Under the pieces are notes generated by a model. That model was not told the DNA's origin, searched no databases, and saw only the letters and a list, made by a program, of their open reading frames with translations. From Ailanthus altissimus (lineage: Eukaryota > Streptophyta > Magnoliopsida > Sapindales > Simaroubaceae): a stretch of 64,000 nucleotides of DNA. This document shows, piece by piece, positions 9,951 to 21,989 of this stretch. Location of the stretch: assembly GCA_946807835.1 (NCBI GenBank), contig OX327700.1, positions 21,612,001 to 21,676,000 of the forward strand, read 5' to 3'. Within the stretch, counting starts at the first letter, position 1. Each line of letters begins with the position of its first letter. Both the position numbers and the translations under genes were made by a program.

Positions 9951-12595
9951 GGCACATGTAAGTTATCATAAGCTAAAAGTGATGATGAACAATGCAATGC
10001 CTAAAGGTCTACCTCAACTTGATGTGAGAGTGGATACAGTATGTGCGGGATGTCAGTACGACAAGGTACATAAACTACCATATGAGGAGTCAAAGTTTAG
10101 AGCTAAGGAGCCATTGGAGTTGGTTCACTCTAATGTGTTTGGACCTGTTAAACAGCCATCAATTAGTGGCATACGGTACATGGTGACATTTATTGATGAC
10201 TTCTCGAGGTATGTATGGATTTTTTTTATGAAGAAAAAATCAAAAACGTTTTTAAAATTCAAGGAATTTAGAGAAATAACTGAAGGAAAAGTTAGAAGGA
10301 AGATTTATTGTCTTCGCACAGATAATGAAAGAGAATACACATCTGATGAGTTCTCACTATATATTTAAGAAAATAAGATATGACATTAGTTCACATGTAC
10401 CAACACGCCACAACAAAATGGTGTTTCAGAAATAAATAATCGACATTTTACAGAGATTTGTAGAAGTATGTTGCACGCAAAAAATGTACCAGGAAGATTT
10501 TGGGCCAAAGGAATGAAGACTGCAGCTCACGTGATTAATAGGCTTCCTCAACCAAGGTTAGGGTTCATATCACCCTTTGAGAAGTTGTGGGATATGAAAC
10601 CTATAGTGAGTTATTTTTGAGTATTTAGTTATATATGCTATGTGTTTGTGCCAAGTCACCTGAGAAACAAATTCGATAAAAAGACAATCTGGTGTATCTT
10701 TGTTAGATATGATAACCAACGCAAAGGATAAAAATGTTCTGACCTTACTAGTGGGCGGTGCTACATATCAAAGAATGCGGTGTTTGATGAAGTATCTTTA
10801 TGGTGGTCGCCACAAAAATAAGAGCTTTTAGATTCAAGAGAAATAGAAGAATGACTACAATAAAAGATAGATGAGCAAATTGTTGAAATTCGATTGAGAT
10901 AAGAAGAACTTGATGATGGAAATAATGATGACAACACCGAGCAAGAGACAACTCAAAATCCTTGGCAAATTGGCATCTATCAATAACCAACAACAGAGGC
11001 CAAATATGAAGGAGCAGAACTTACAACCCCTCAATCTCATCATCAAAGGTCAATAAGAATACGAAGGCTTAATCCTACATATGCTAATACAGCTGTGGCG
11101 AAAGAGAAAAATGTTAAGGAGCCTGAGACTTTTGAGGAAGCATCATAGAGCTCTGAATGGATTAAAGCTATGAAAAAAAGAAATCATAGCGTTGAAGCAA
11201 AATCAAACTTGGGATTTAGTACTAATGCCAAAGGACGTGAAAGCAATATCTTGTAAGTGGGTGTATAAGATCAAAAGACGTCCTAATGGATCGGTGGAGA
11301 GATATAAAGCTCGGTTGGCATCTCGAGGACTTTCTCAATAGTATAGACTAGACTATGATAAAACATTTAGTCCAGTAGCCAAGATCACCACAGTACGAGT
11401 TCTACTTGCACTAGCAGCTAGCAAAGGTTGGATATTATGGCAAATGGACGTAAAGAATGTTTTTCTACATGGAGAGTTAGGTCGAGAGATCTATATGATT
11501 CAACCAATGTGATTTGAAAGCAAATTTCATCCTGATTATGTGTGTAAATTGAGAAAGGCATTGTATGGATTAAAGTAAGCTCCAAGGGCGTGGTATGGTA
11601 AAATTAGAGAATTTCTAACACATTGTGGTTAATCTGTAGCACTAATTAATTCTAGCCTGTTCGTCAAAGCTAATGGAAAGAAACTTGCAATTGTGTTGGT
11701 ATATATGGATGACTTAATTATCATTAGAAATGATAAAGAAAAGATTCGTCGAACAAGAGAGAATTTGGCGGTTGCTTCCAAATGAAAGAACTTGGACAAC
11801 TTAAGTATTTTCTTGGGCTCGAAGTCACTTAGACAGTAGAAATTTTTTTTCTAAGACAACAAAAATATGCCAAAGATTTATTGCAGAAGTTTGGAATGCT
11901 AGAGTACAAGTCTATCTCAACACCGTTAGAAGCCAATGCCAAGTTGTACGGTCATGAAGGAAAGAATTTAGAAGATGGAACTATGTATCGATAACTGGTA
12001 GGAAGTCTCATCTATTTGACATTTACTCGACCAGACATTTCTTATGCAGTTGGAGTAATAAATTGATACATGCAAAATCCTAAAAAACCTCACTTAGAAG
12101 TAGTTTGACGAATATTGAGATATGTGAGAGGCATAATTGACTATGGTTTCTTCTATAAGAAAGACCAAGATTGTAAAATAGTTGGCTATTGTGATGCTGA
12201 CTATGCTGGAGATCATGACACACGACGTTCGACCATTGGGTATTTTTTCAAGATTGGTTCAGGAATAGTCTCTTAGTCCAGTAAAAGGCAACCGACTGTA
12301 TCATTGTCAACTATTGAAGCTGACTACAAAGCAGCAGCAATGGCAGCTCAAGAAAGTACATGGTTGATGGAGGATTTACATCAGCCAAGAAATTATAAAG
12401 TGTTAATATATTGTGATAATCAATCAGCAATCTGTTTGGCAGAAAATTTAGTTTTTCATGCAAGAACAAAATATATGGAGGTACATTATCACTTTATCCG
12501 GGAAAAAGTTCTACAAAAAGAAATTGAGTTGCTGTATGTTAAGATGAAGATCAAGTGGTTGATTTGTTCATAAAAAACTTGGGTGTTGATAAGTT
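9951..12595 (+). pseudogene. Copia-1 pol remnant: integrase, RT, RNase H
   Basis: The reading resumes inside the pre-integrase zinc-binding domain ([26 protein letters not shown]). Integrase follows ([20 protein letters not shown] at about 10180, [23 protein letters not shown]). RT pieces include QMDVKN at about 11440, LYGLK at about 11563 and YMDDLIII at 11703. RNase H pieces include [20 protein letters not shown] at about 12187 and LSTIEADYKAAAMAAQESTW at about 12304. There are many stops and at least three frame changes. The family is Tnt1-like, matching the gag at 1690-2402. The polypurine-rich stretch GATGAGGAG precedes the 3' LTR. Confidence 0.85.
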
Positions 12596-12656
12596 TAAAA
12601 AGTTTTGAAGACAACTCAACGTGGTTAGAAAAACGGAAGTTAGTGTTGATGAGGAG

Positions 12657-13102
12657 TGTTAAAATTACAACACCAAATGAAGTTAATTACATTATCAAGT
12701 CTAAGATTAAACTCAAATATTTACAAGTTCAATTCTTGAAAATTTTAAATTAGGTAAAATATTTTAGAGTTAATAATTAAACAGATAAGTATTATAAACT
12801 TATGTGATTAATAAATTTTTATAATATTTTATTTATGTGATTTTGGTTTGTTGAAACTAAGTATAAATACTCCATTCTTTATTTAATTTTGTAAGCAAAC
12901 AAGTTAAGAATAAAGAGTTGATTAAATATTTGATCAATTGTTGAGAGTTTAGAGTATTAGAGAATTGAACAAATAATAAATTCAACAAAAAATTTATGAG
13001 TGGTGTATTGTAAATAAAAAAAAATAAAATTTTTTAAAATTTATATTATAAATTATAAATTTATTATATTAATAAAAATATTTTATTTGTGCTCTATGCT
13101 CA
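12657..13102 (+). repeat. Copia-1 3' LTR
   Basis: It begins TGTTAAAATTACAACACC and ends GCTCA. It aligns with 802-1265 but is clearly more AT-rich in its last 200 bases, where many G positions of the 5' copy read A. LINE sequence resumes directly after it. Confidence 0.85.
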
Positions 13103-13638
13103 ATGTGATAGTATTAATGCCAACGTGAGAGCAGGTGGAGAAACTGATTGGGGGAAGTAAAGATTAAACACAAATGGGTGCCGCCGCAAGCAGATGGTTA
13201 CGGAATGATGATTTGTAATAATGTCGGATTGGTCCGACTTTGCAGCAGGTGCAAAGTCGATAAGCTTTTGCGATTCAGTTGAAATGGTAGTGGCTGCGGC
13301 ATGTGTAGAGGACCTCAATTTTGAAAATAACACAAAGTTGTCCACATATCATCCTTGAAAGTGATTCTTTACCAGTTACTACTATGTTGAACAAGATGGC
13401 GTCCCCGCTCTGTGAGATAGGTTTTCTGACTGATGATATTCGTATTTTATTAAGCTATTTTTCATCTTCCTCTTGTCAATATGTAAACAGAGAAGCTGAT
13501 AAGGTGGCCCATGCTCTTGCTAGGCATGAGCTGAGCTTAGAGGAACCTGTTATTTAGCTCTCTGACTTTTCAAGTTATATTTCAGCTAGGGTAATTGATG
13601 ATTCTTTTCAATAAATATCTTTTGTCTAAAAAAAAATC
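13103..13638 (+). pseudogene. LINE ORF2 RNase H tail and poly(A), second half
   Basis: This continues the LINE broken at 801. The open stretch 13321-13557 reads as the end of a plant LINE RNase H (RVT_3 type): ILESDSLPVTTMLNKM, then CQYVNREADKVAHALARHEL, the usual C-terminal block. Upstream of it (13140-13320) the frame is broken by stops. The 3' end TTTTGTCTAAAAAAAAATC at about 13620-13638 is a short LINE-type poly(A) tail. Confidence 0.8.
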
Positions 13639-15044
13639 TATCCTAGTAAATTTATCAAAATATTTTTTTGTTATTTTATTTTTTTATTATTTTAGAATAG
13701 TATATTATAAATGACGTTGGAATAAGATGTGTAATTTTATTTTACTATTTATTATCTTATTTTATTTAATAATAATAATAATAATTGTCATCATGAAATT
13801 ATTTTACTATATTTATTTACTACAATAATTAGTAAAAAAGTAAATAAATATTCTTATTAAATTTTAATTTAAAAATATTTATTATAGTTGAATAATAATT
13901 CATATAGATATTTTTAAAAATATAATATCTACAATAAGTTTTTTTAATCATAATAATGTCTATTTTAATAATTTATTAGTATTAAAGTACTTTTTTTTAA
14001 ATTATATATCCAAATACTCTAACATCTCGAAGTATTTTAATTTTTTTATAATTAAAAAGTTAAATATTTTATTAAAAAAATATCATAAACAAAAACCTTT
14101 TTTTTTGGGTAGCATTCTCAAACTTACCTTAAGTGATTGATTAATAACTATGATGTAGAATTATTGTGTGGGTGTTAGAGCTATTATCAATCAATTTAAA
14201 AAGCTTGAACTCTGAACGTTCATCTGAAAAAAAATTTAAATGGTAGCTTTGTTTGCAAATTGCCTTGCAGTTGTGTAAAATAAAATGAACTTTCCTTGAT
14301 GTATAAATTTTCAAATTTAAATAGATGAAATTTAATAGAAGCAGAATTAAGAGGGAAGCAGCAAATATCTAAAGTTTCAAATGCACAAGATTAATTTGCG
14401 ATAATTCAATAATTAAGGAGCAAAAATAATCAATTTCTAAGAAACTTTATTTTTGGTCAATAATAATAGTTCCTCATTTCAGGCCAGCAATGTTAGCTAC
14501 ACCTACACATTTTAAAATATCAAATAATATACATTTCATATAAATTTGATGTCCATGTTTGGGCTGAGTAGGATTTTTAGGATCCAACATTGCTAAAAAG
14601 TGAGTAAGATTTGAACTCAAAACTTACTTCTATTGGGCCTCACAGGCCCATTTTTACCTTCAAATTGGCTTTATGTCTTCTTGTAGTTGTGCATACTTGC
14701 CTTGTGGCTCCAATTTACATGTCCAAGTAAAATTATAATTTTTTTTTTCCTCAACCATGAGTTCAAGTCCTACATGATGGGTAAATTTTCTCCTCAAAAA
14801 AAAAAAAGAAAGATAGAGGGTTAATGAATCTCGGATTGTGTCATAATAAATTACAACCTGAACCGACCCATAACTCTCGGCTAGGCCCATTCAGTAGTCG
14901 GCCCAGCCCATTTTGACCTACAAAATCCTTAGCCTCTTCTTCCTCTCTCACTCCCGTGCCTCTTTTCTCTCAGTTTACCAATCAAATTCATATGGACAGC
15001 TGATATTCGTCCATTGCATATACCGAATTTCCCATAATTGGTGA
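13639..15044. other. AT-rich intergenic DNA and 5' flank of the IF-2 gene
   Basis: The stretch 13640-14110 is very AT-rich with long A and T runs, and I see no element in it. The stretch 14480-14900 holds low-complexity T and A tracts. A CT-rich leader (about 14932-14972, CCTCTTCTTCCTCTCTCACT) precedes the IF-2 start codon at 15045. I see no clear TATA box, so the gene may have a TATA-less promoter of the kind common in plant housekeeping genes. Confidence 0.5.
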
Positions 15045-18000
15045 ATGGCTTGGAGAGAGATTCTCCAAAAGGTAATAAAAAATTCATTTTCTCATTTTCT
15101 TTTTAATTCTTAATTGATGTTTCCTGTACTAAAGTTCATTCCTTTATGTGTTTTAAGTTCAAATTAATTCAGTTTTCATCTCGCTACGGCGATGATTTGC
15201 TTAAAAAATTAAAACACATGATTGTATTTATATATGAAACTGATTTGTAACTTGGTTTTGTAGGGTGCTTATACTAGAGCTTTAACTTCAAAATCATTAA
15301 ATTATGGTCGGAGCTGGATTTGTAAACCTAATGGGGTTCCGGGAAAATCTATTTCTGCTTCATTTCAATGCATGCCAGGTAAGCAAACTGCCTCTGGATT
15401 TTTTTAAAAACTTTTGTTCACATGGTAATGAAAATATTTAACGAGTGTCATTCTTTTAGTGTTGAATTTTACACTTTGACCTAAACTGAATTACCCCGTG
15501 TCCCTAATTCATATGGTACTTGATAGAAGTAAAGATAGATTAGAGTTGCTTAAGGAGTACTCTTTAAGGGTGCTCGTTTGCCTTTCAGCTATCAATGTTC
15601 AGCATTCACGTTAACGGAGCCCCGTGCTGTCTGCTAAGCAACAATTTGCCTTTCAAAAAGTTTGAATACAAGCTTATTTTTCTTTACTAGGATTTCCTTC
15701 ATTTAGTGCTGTTGCTGAAGTGTGATGCTTTTGAGTACATTCAAAACCAGATGTATGGAATTTGCATTGAAAGTATATGTACTTCTCCTGATTTATTGTT
15801 AATGTTCTTACTGTATTTTTTGATTCTGTTCCCAGAGTAATACTGTTTGTTGGGAATTACTGATCAATATTTAATTATTGATTAAGCTATCAACTGCTTA
15901 CAATTCTTTATGCCCATTTAGCTTGGCCTACGGTGTGGAATTTAGTCTACAACAATAAGTTGTTGAAATTGTTTAGAGCGTTGAAAAAAATAAATAAATA
16001 TTGAAGCGTACAAACATATATGGTTAATACTTCAGAATTTGATCCTGCAAAATTCCTCATTTATTTTTCAAATATTGTGTTGCAGAGTTATATGCTAGCT
16101 CATTTTTACAAGGGTCTTGTTATCTTGAAGTTCTGAGAAAAGTATCAATAATTCGGTAAGTTACATCTTTTCATCTGCTTCCTGTTATATGATCTTTACT
16201 TCTTGATTATTCCAAGATGGATAAGCTTATCTGGAACTTCTTCATTGTTGTTCCCATAAATGCACGTTTTCATCTGTCATGTTTGTGCAAAACACTTAAA
16301 AATCCTAACAAGTGCTTTGATTTTTATTCTTTCATAAAGCTAAGATAAGCAAACCCTTTTACTTATGGGAGGAACAACGTAATATTAAATTTATCCCCTT
16401 TTGGCTATTACTCATTCAAAAGATGAGACGACCCTTTTACTTATGGGAAGAGTAATGTAATATTAAATTTATCCCCTTTTGGCTATTACTCATTCAAATT
16501 GAGTTGGGACTTCTACTTGAAAAGTTGAATTATAAGTTGTACTCTTTGACTCTTGTCTGTGAAGGAAAACTGGCCTAGCTTCCATTTCTGATTTAACATC
16601 CGTGCTCTATTTGACGTAGATACAACAGCTAAAGAGAAATGTGGGGCCATCTATGATCATTGTAGGTTTTCCAAAGGCTTTATTTTTGGGGTTTAATATT
16701 AGGAAACTAGTTAAGGGTTGATATTGAAATTAAGAATTAAGTGGAGAAAACTTTATGCTGGTATTAAGAGAGAGGAATTTGCAATTTTGAATTTAGGTGG
16801 AAAATATTGGTTTAGTGGAGCAAAAGGCTTGGGATGAAATTTAGGGTGTAATAGACCTGTAGTACAACAGATAATTGGGGACTGTTAGCAACAATTGGAA
16901 GATGTTTGCTGGTTCTGTTTTTAGTTGTGCTTGAAATGGATTTAGGTTTGAAGGTTGTGGCAACAAATGAGGTCTTAGAAATGAAGAAGAAATCCTAGAG
17001 CCACGCGAAATAGGAAACCTTAAGACTCTCACTAAGGCCTTCTACAAGTTTCACCTAGAACCAGTAAATTATGTCTCACTAGTTTGGAAAAAGAAAAATA
17101 TTTTTTTCTTTTCGCAAACTCTATTGTAATGTGTATCTGAGTTGTCTATATAAGACTTACTTCTTCCTCTTGACCTGAGAAGGAAATGACTGGTAATTAT
17201 CAAATCCTTTGTAAACAATCCAGAAAAGAATGAGATGTACTAGACTCATAACAAAACAACTAAGACCTCATTTGTACAGACAATTGATAAATTATGTCTC
17301 CTAGCTTTTGATTCATATTGTAAATATACATAATCCTTATTCTGGTAGAAAAATTAGAGAAATACCACTGCTGATGAATTAAATTTTTGCTAGTCTCTCG
17401 CCATCTTCATCAGTCTGATTGTAATGTCTTTATGATTTTTCTGGTATTGCCTCAGGTTCAGCATATTAAATGCAAAATGGACACATTCAGGCATCTGCAT
17501 CTTTTGTTTTAGATCATCATTGGATAAAATTAGAACCCATTATCTGCAGTTTGACTAAAGGCTCTTGTACAGATCATACATTTAGAAATTGAGATATTAA
17601 TGTAATAAGACACCCTCATTCATTACAGTCTCCTCCAATTGGCTCTGGAGCCTCATTTGTGATCCCATCAGTGTTTTTGAATGGATAAGAAAGCTGCAAT
17701 ATTTGGATTTTGATTGTTACAATATTGATATGTATTTTGATGAGATATGTGACCGGACATGCATAACATTCACCATTCTCTTCCTTTGTCTGTGTGTGTT
17801 TAAAGAGATTGGCATATTTCGTATATCATTCCATTCCCCACTTGTTCTAAAAGCAGTGGCATAGTAGTCTCACGTGCTACAAACATAGTTTGATCCTTAT
17901 CATGTCAAGCCATGTCAAAAGGTCCACAGACAGTAGGAGTGGAATCTTGAAATTTATCATCCTTTTGCTTGTGGGCTTCACATAATACATCTTTTAGTGC

Positions 18001-20869
18001 CATTTGACATTCATGGTTATGTTTATAGAATAGCACTTTTTCTTTTCTCTTTTTTTGTTTGGTAGATTAAAAATTCATGTAAATTTTTGACAAGACACCT
18101 TTTGTAGCAAAATTATTGTTAAATGGAATATGTACTGTGATTTAATTCCTTCCGAATACCTGAAGATTGTGTTATAATTTGTTACCTTGATATTAGAGTC
18201 AAATAATTGCTTCCTGATCTTATTTAGGTGCTTCCATGCGAGTCCAGAACTGTTGGCTAGAAGAAGAAATGAGGATTCATTTGGTCTTAAGACATCCAAG
18301 AGAGAAAGCAACAAAGGGAAATTTAGAAAAAGGGAAATTGGGAAACCGCCTGTTGAAGCTGCATATGTTCCTACAAAACCAAAAAAAACTACTAAGTCGT
18401 CACAGGATAAAACGATCGACATATTTGAAGGCATGACTATTGTTGAGCTTGCGAAGCAATCTGGTGAGTCAATAATTATGCTGCAGGATGTTCTTGTAAA
18501 CGTTGGGGAAAAAGTTGATTCAGAGTTTGAACCTCTAAGCATTGACGTTGCAGAGCTGATTGCAATGGTATTTCCTCTTCTTGGATTCAAATAATTGTTT
18601 AGTGCTTTTCATACAACATCATACACCAAGCCTAGATTAATTTCTTTGTAGTCTGTTTGACTGTTTTGTTTGCCTGGGCTTTTAGCCCCTTTGTTTAGTG
18701 AAAAAAGAAAAAGAAAATTTATTCTTCATTCCACAAAAAAGAAAAAGACAGGATCTAATGTTATGCATGTGTTTGGAGTTGAATGGAGAAGCCTCAGTGT
18801 GAGTGATTTTGCAGGAAGTTGGTTTCAATGTAAGGAGGGTACAAACGAATGAAGGTATGGAAATTCTACCACGGCCTCCCGTTGTAACGGTCATGGGTCA
18901 TGTTGACCACGGAAAAACTTCACTTTTAGATGCTCTACGCCAAACTTCAGTGGCAGCGAAGGAAGCTGGAGGCATAACTCAACATGTGGGTGCTTTTGTT
19001 GTTGGCATGTCGTCAGGGTCGTCAATCACATTCCTTGACACTCCTGGTCATGCTGCATTCAGTGCGATGCGAGCAAGGGGTGCAGCAGTCACTGATATAG
19101 TTGTGCTAGTTGTAGCTGCAGATGACGGGGTGATGCCACAAACTCTTGAGGCCATGGCCCATGCAAAAGCAGCTAACGTTCCAATTGTGGTTGCAATTAA
19201 TAAATGTGATAAGCCAGCTGCAGATCCAGAGAGGGTAAAGAATCAGCTTAGTGCTGAGGGCTTGGAGCTAGAGGACTTGGGTGGGACAGTTCAGGTAGTT
19301 GAAGTTTCGGCTATGAAGAAAACTGGATTGGATGATTTGGAGACAGCTTTGCTTATTCAGGCTGAAATGATGGATTTAAAAGCATGTATTGATGGCCCTG
19401 CTCAAGCTTATGTGGTGGAGGCAAGGCTTGACAAGGGACGGGGTCCATTGGCTACTGCAATAGTAAAGGCAGGGACGTTGGCTTGTGGGCAGCATGTGGT
19501 TGTGGGCTGCCAGTGGGGAAGAACAAGAGCCATTAGGGATATGGTGGGGAAGTTGACAGATAAAGCAAGACCTGCAATGCCAGTTGAGATTGAAGGGCTG
19601 AAGGGGCTTCCCATGGCTGGTGATGATATTATTGTAGTAGATTCCGAGGAGCGAGCCAGAATGCTTAGTTCAGGGAGGAAAAGGAAATTTGAGAAAGACA
19701 GGCTAAGGAAGATCCATGAGGAAAGGACAGAAATTTTTGAACAATCTGAAGAGGTGCCTAAGAGGACAGAAATCCCAATAATTGTTAAAGCAGATGTGCA
19801 GGGCACTGTTCAAGCTGTCACAGATGCATTGAAAACTTTAAATAGTACCCAGGTATGACTTAATGTTATATCCATACATCTGACTTTATGGTGTTTTAAT
19901 TTTCAGTTGGCAGAGTTGTAGTTATAACTTTGTGCTCTGATTGATGATCATTATTAGATTTTCTCAAAATTGTACAAGTAATCAATTATACATAGCATCT
20001 GTATTTTGAAACCTGGTTCTTGAGAACAATACACTACTTATAAATCCTTTCTGCCTTTCTAAGAAGAACTGCAGCTTATGCTAACCGAATTTATTTACTC
20101 TTTGCCCTTTTTTAAACTTTAGTTTGCTCACTGATTATTTATTGTGCACACCCTTTAACTCTGATACCAGGTTTTTGTGAATGTCGTCCATGTTGGTGTT
20201 GGGCCTATTTCCCAGTCTGATGTGGACTTAGCACAAGCCTGTGGGGCATGTATAGTTGGTTTCAACATAAAGACTCCGCCTCCTTCTGTCAGTCTGGCAG
20301 CTAATCAAGCTGGTACAAAGGTGCTTAAAAATCCCTCAATTTTGATTCTTCCTCTAATTCTCAAACAAGAAGTTAAACTAGGTAGCTTGAACATTTGTAA
20401 CACCTTTCTGTACTTTTTTCTGGGTTGGATGTAGATAATGATTCACCGAGTGATCTATCATCTTCTGGAGGACTTCGGAAATTTGATGGTAGACAAGGCC
20501 CCTGGGACTTTTGAAACCAAGGTTGCTGGGGAGGCCGAGGTGCTAAATATCTTTGAGCTTAAAGGAAGGAGCAAGGCCAAGGGTGATGATGTGAAGATTG
20601 CTGGTTGCCGGGTTATTGATGGTTGTGTCTCCAAGTCATCAACCATGCGGCTCCTGAGAAGTGGAGAAGTTATGTATGAAGGACCTTGCATTTCCCTTAA
20701 GCGGGAGAAGCAGGATGTTGAGACAGTGGCAAGGGGGAATGAGTGCGGACTTGTGATCCATGATTGGGATGATTTCCAGGTTGGAGACATCATTCAGTGC
20801 TTGGAGCAAGTTCTTAGAAAGCCGAAGTTCATATCATCAGAGAGTGGAGCTGTTCGTATTGAATGCTGA
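15045..20869 (+). CDS. IF2: Mitochondrial-type translation initiation factor IF-2, seven exons
   Basis: The spliced reading is join(15045..15071, 15264..15378, 16086..16155, 18228..18567, 18815..19852, 20171..20320, 20435..20869). All six introns are GT-AG, the frame stays open across every junction, and the total is 2175 bases or 724 residues. The first 70 or so residues are Arg- and Ser-rich with few acids ([16 protein letters not shown]), which suggests a mitochondrial presequence. Residues 138-184 ([20 protein letters not shown]) are the IF2 N-terminal domain. The GTPase domain has G1 GHVDHGKT at 212-219, GGITQH at 236-241, DTPGH at 259-263, NKCD at 313-316 and SAM at 349-351, all intact. 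Domain II, III and IV sequence follows ([46 protein letters not shown]). The factor delivers formyl-Met-tRNA to the small ribosomal subunit with GTP hydrolysis. The length fits plant mitochondrial IF-2; a plastid location is less likely because the long plastid N-terminal extension is missing. The start is the first ATG before exon 1, and the first three exons rest on splice signals and phase. Confidence 0.93.
16354..16509 (+). repeat. 78-bp tandem duplication in IF-2 intron 3
   Basis: Two near-identical copies start with CCCTTTTACTTATGGGA at 16354 and 16432. Both contain TTATCCCCTTTTGGCTATTA. Intron 3 (16156-18227, 2072 bases) is the longest intron, and I recognise no other insert in it. Confidence 0.85.
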
Positions 20870-21807
20870 GAAAATTTTGTTAGAAATATCTTGTAGGATT
20901 TGTTGAATTGGTCCTATTGTCTGATTATATCAAAGATTAATGTCACTTATTGGCGACACTTGAGAGTTGCTGCAGCCCAAAGGGCACATTACTTAATTTT
21001 TGGAAGCTAGGGAACAATGACCTTGACAGTCACACCCCTATGGTTAAATAGAAGTCAAATTCATTTTTGATGCTAGTCAATTTTGGGAGATCAAACGGAA
21101 CACTTATTTTACTACTCGTTTTTGATTTTATTGTACAATGGAGGAATTTCCACATTGTTGAACTAAAATAATTGTAAAGGTATCTATGTATTGTCTTGAA
21201 CCATGTGAAGCATTTGATGGTCATAATTTGGACTGCCATCATTGATGTTTTCTATTTCTTTTGGCTGTGGAAACTGAACTGATCTATAATGCTAGATGGT
21301 AAAGATCACCACCATGCCACGGGTTTTAAGTTTCAAGTATATTTATGTATTATGTACGAGTGACACAGCCCTAAGAAAGAAATATAATCGCATGCATGTC
21401 TGTTGACAAGTTATAATACATAGATAATTGAACTTTTAGGTTTTTTTTTTTGGAACGAATTGAATGGTAGTTACTAAGACCATGATTGTGATGTGAAAAT
21501 AAATGTGAAAAAGATTGTAAGGTTCTGCATATGATTCCGAAGTCTAGCAATAGTTTAAAATGATATTTACTGGAAAAGAAAGACCACTGTGTCTTTTTAA
21601 GGGAGACCAAAAAGCACGAGTGCAATAAGAAAGTGAAGCTGGTGCCATAAGAATTTCAAAAAGCACTTGTATATTGCAAAATTGTCACTTCATTGCATTG
21701 AATTTGGAACTTGTGGGCGTATACCGTATTCAACATAGCATGAGCCGATCCTGACAAAAAGCCTAAAGCTAAAGAAATTTTTTAATCATAGGAGAGTACA
21801 AAAGGCG
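20870..21807. other. 3' flank of IF-2 up to the LINE-2 tail
   Basis: It holds no gene or element that I can support. The IF-2 3' untranslated region lies in its first part, but I see no clear AATAAA signal. The stretch 21800-21807 (AAAAGGCG) is the likely target duplication of LINE-2. Confidence 0.4.
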
Positions 21808-21989
21808 TTTTTTTTTTTCTTTCTTTCATTAAAAGGAAATATTTCATTGCAGACTAGGCTGGAAGCACTCCAACCAAACATTTACATAATGAGATTTTAG
21901 AGTAAATTTAGCTTACTTATAAGCCATAACATTTTGAGACCTAGGTAAATACTTCATTAAGACTTGGTCTCTGCCTTTGATAAGATAGG

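Larger units (their letters stand above)
802..13102 (+). mobile_element. Copia-1: Tnt1-like LTR retrotransposon, decayed and interrupted
   Basis: The element has two related LTRs (802-1265 and 12657-13102), a primer-binding site after the 5' LTR, a gag remnant, and an integrase, RT and RNase H remnant in Copia order. It sits inside a LINE, whose two halves flank it. The internal stretch 2407-9950 is foreign: SINE-like repeats, a solo LTR, LTR scraps and a second Copia pol. The nucleocapsid and protease parts expected there are missing. I see no clean target duplication (TGACA before, ATGTG after). The 5' LTR begins TATTAAAAT where the 3' LTR has TGTTAAAAT, so the terminal TG has mutated. Confidence 0.85.

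Noticed and set aside
18075..18590. A 171-codon minus-strand ORF
   Set aside because: It is antisense to IF-2 exon 4 and the intron before it.
19408..19806. A 132-codon minus-strand ORF
   Set aside because: It is antisense to IF-2 exon 5 and is explained by the codon use of the real exon.
20458..20793. A 111-codon minus-strand ORF
   Set aside because: It is antisense to IF-2 exon 7, with no independent support.
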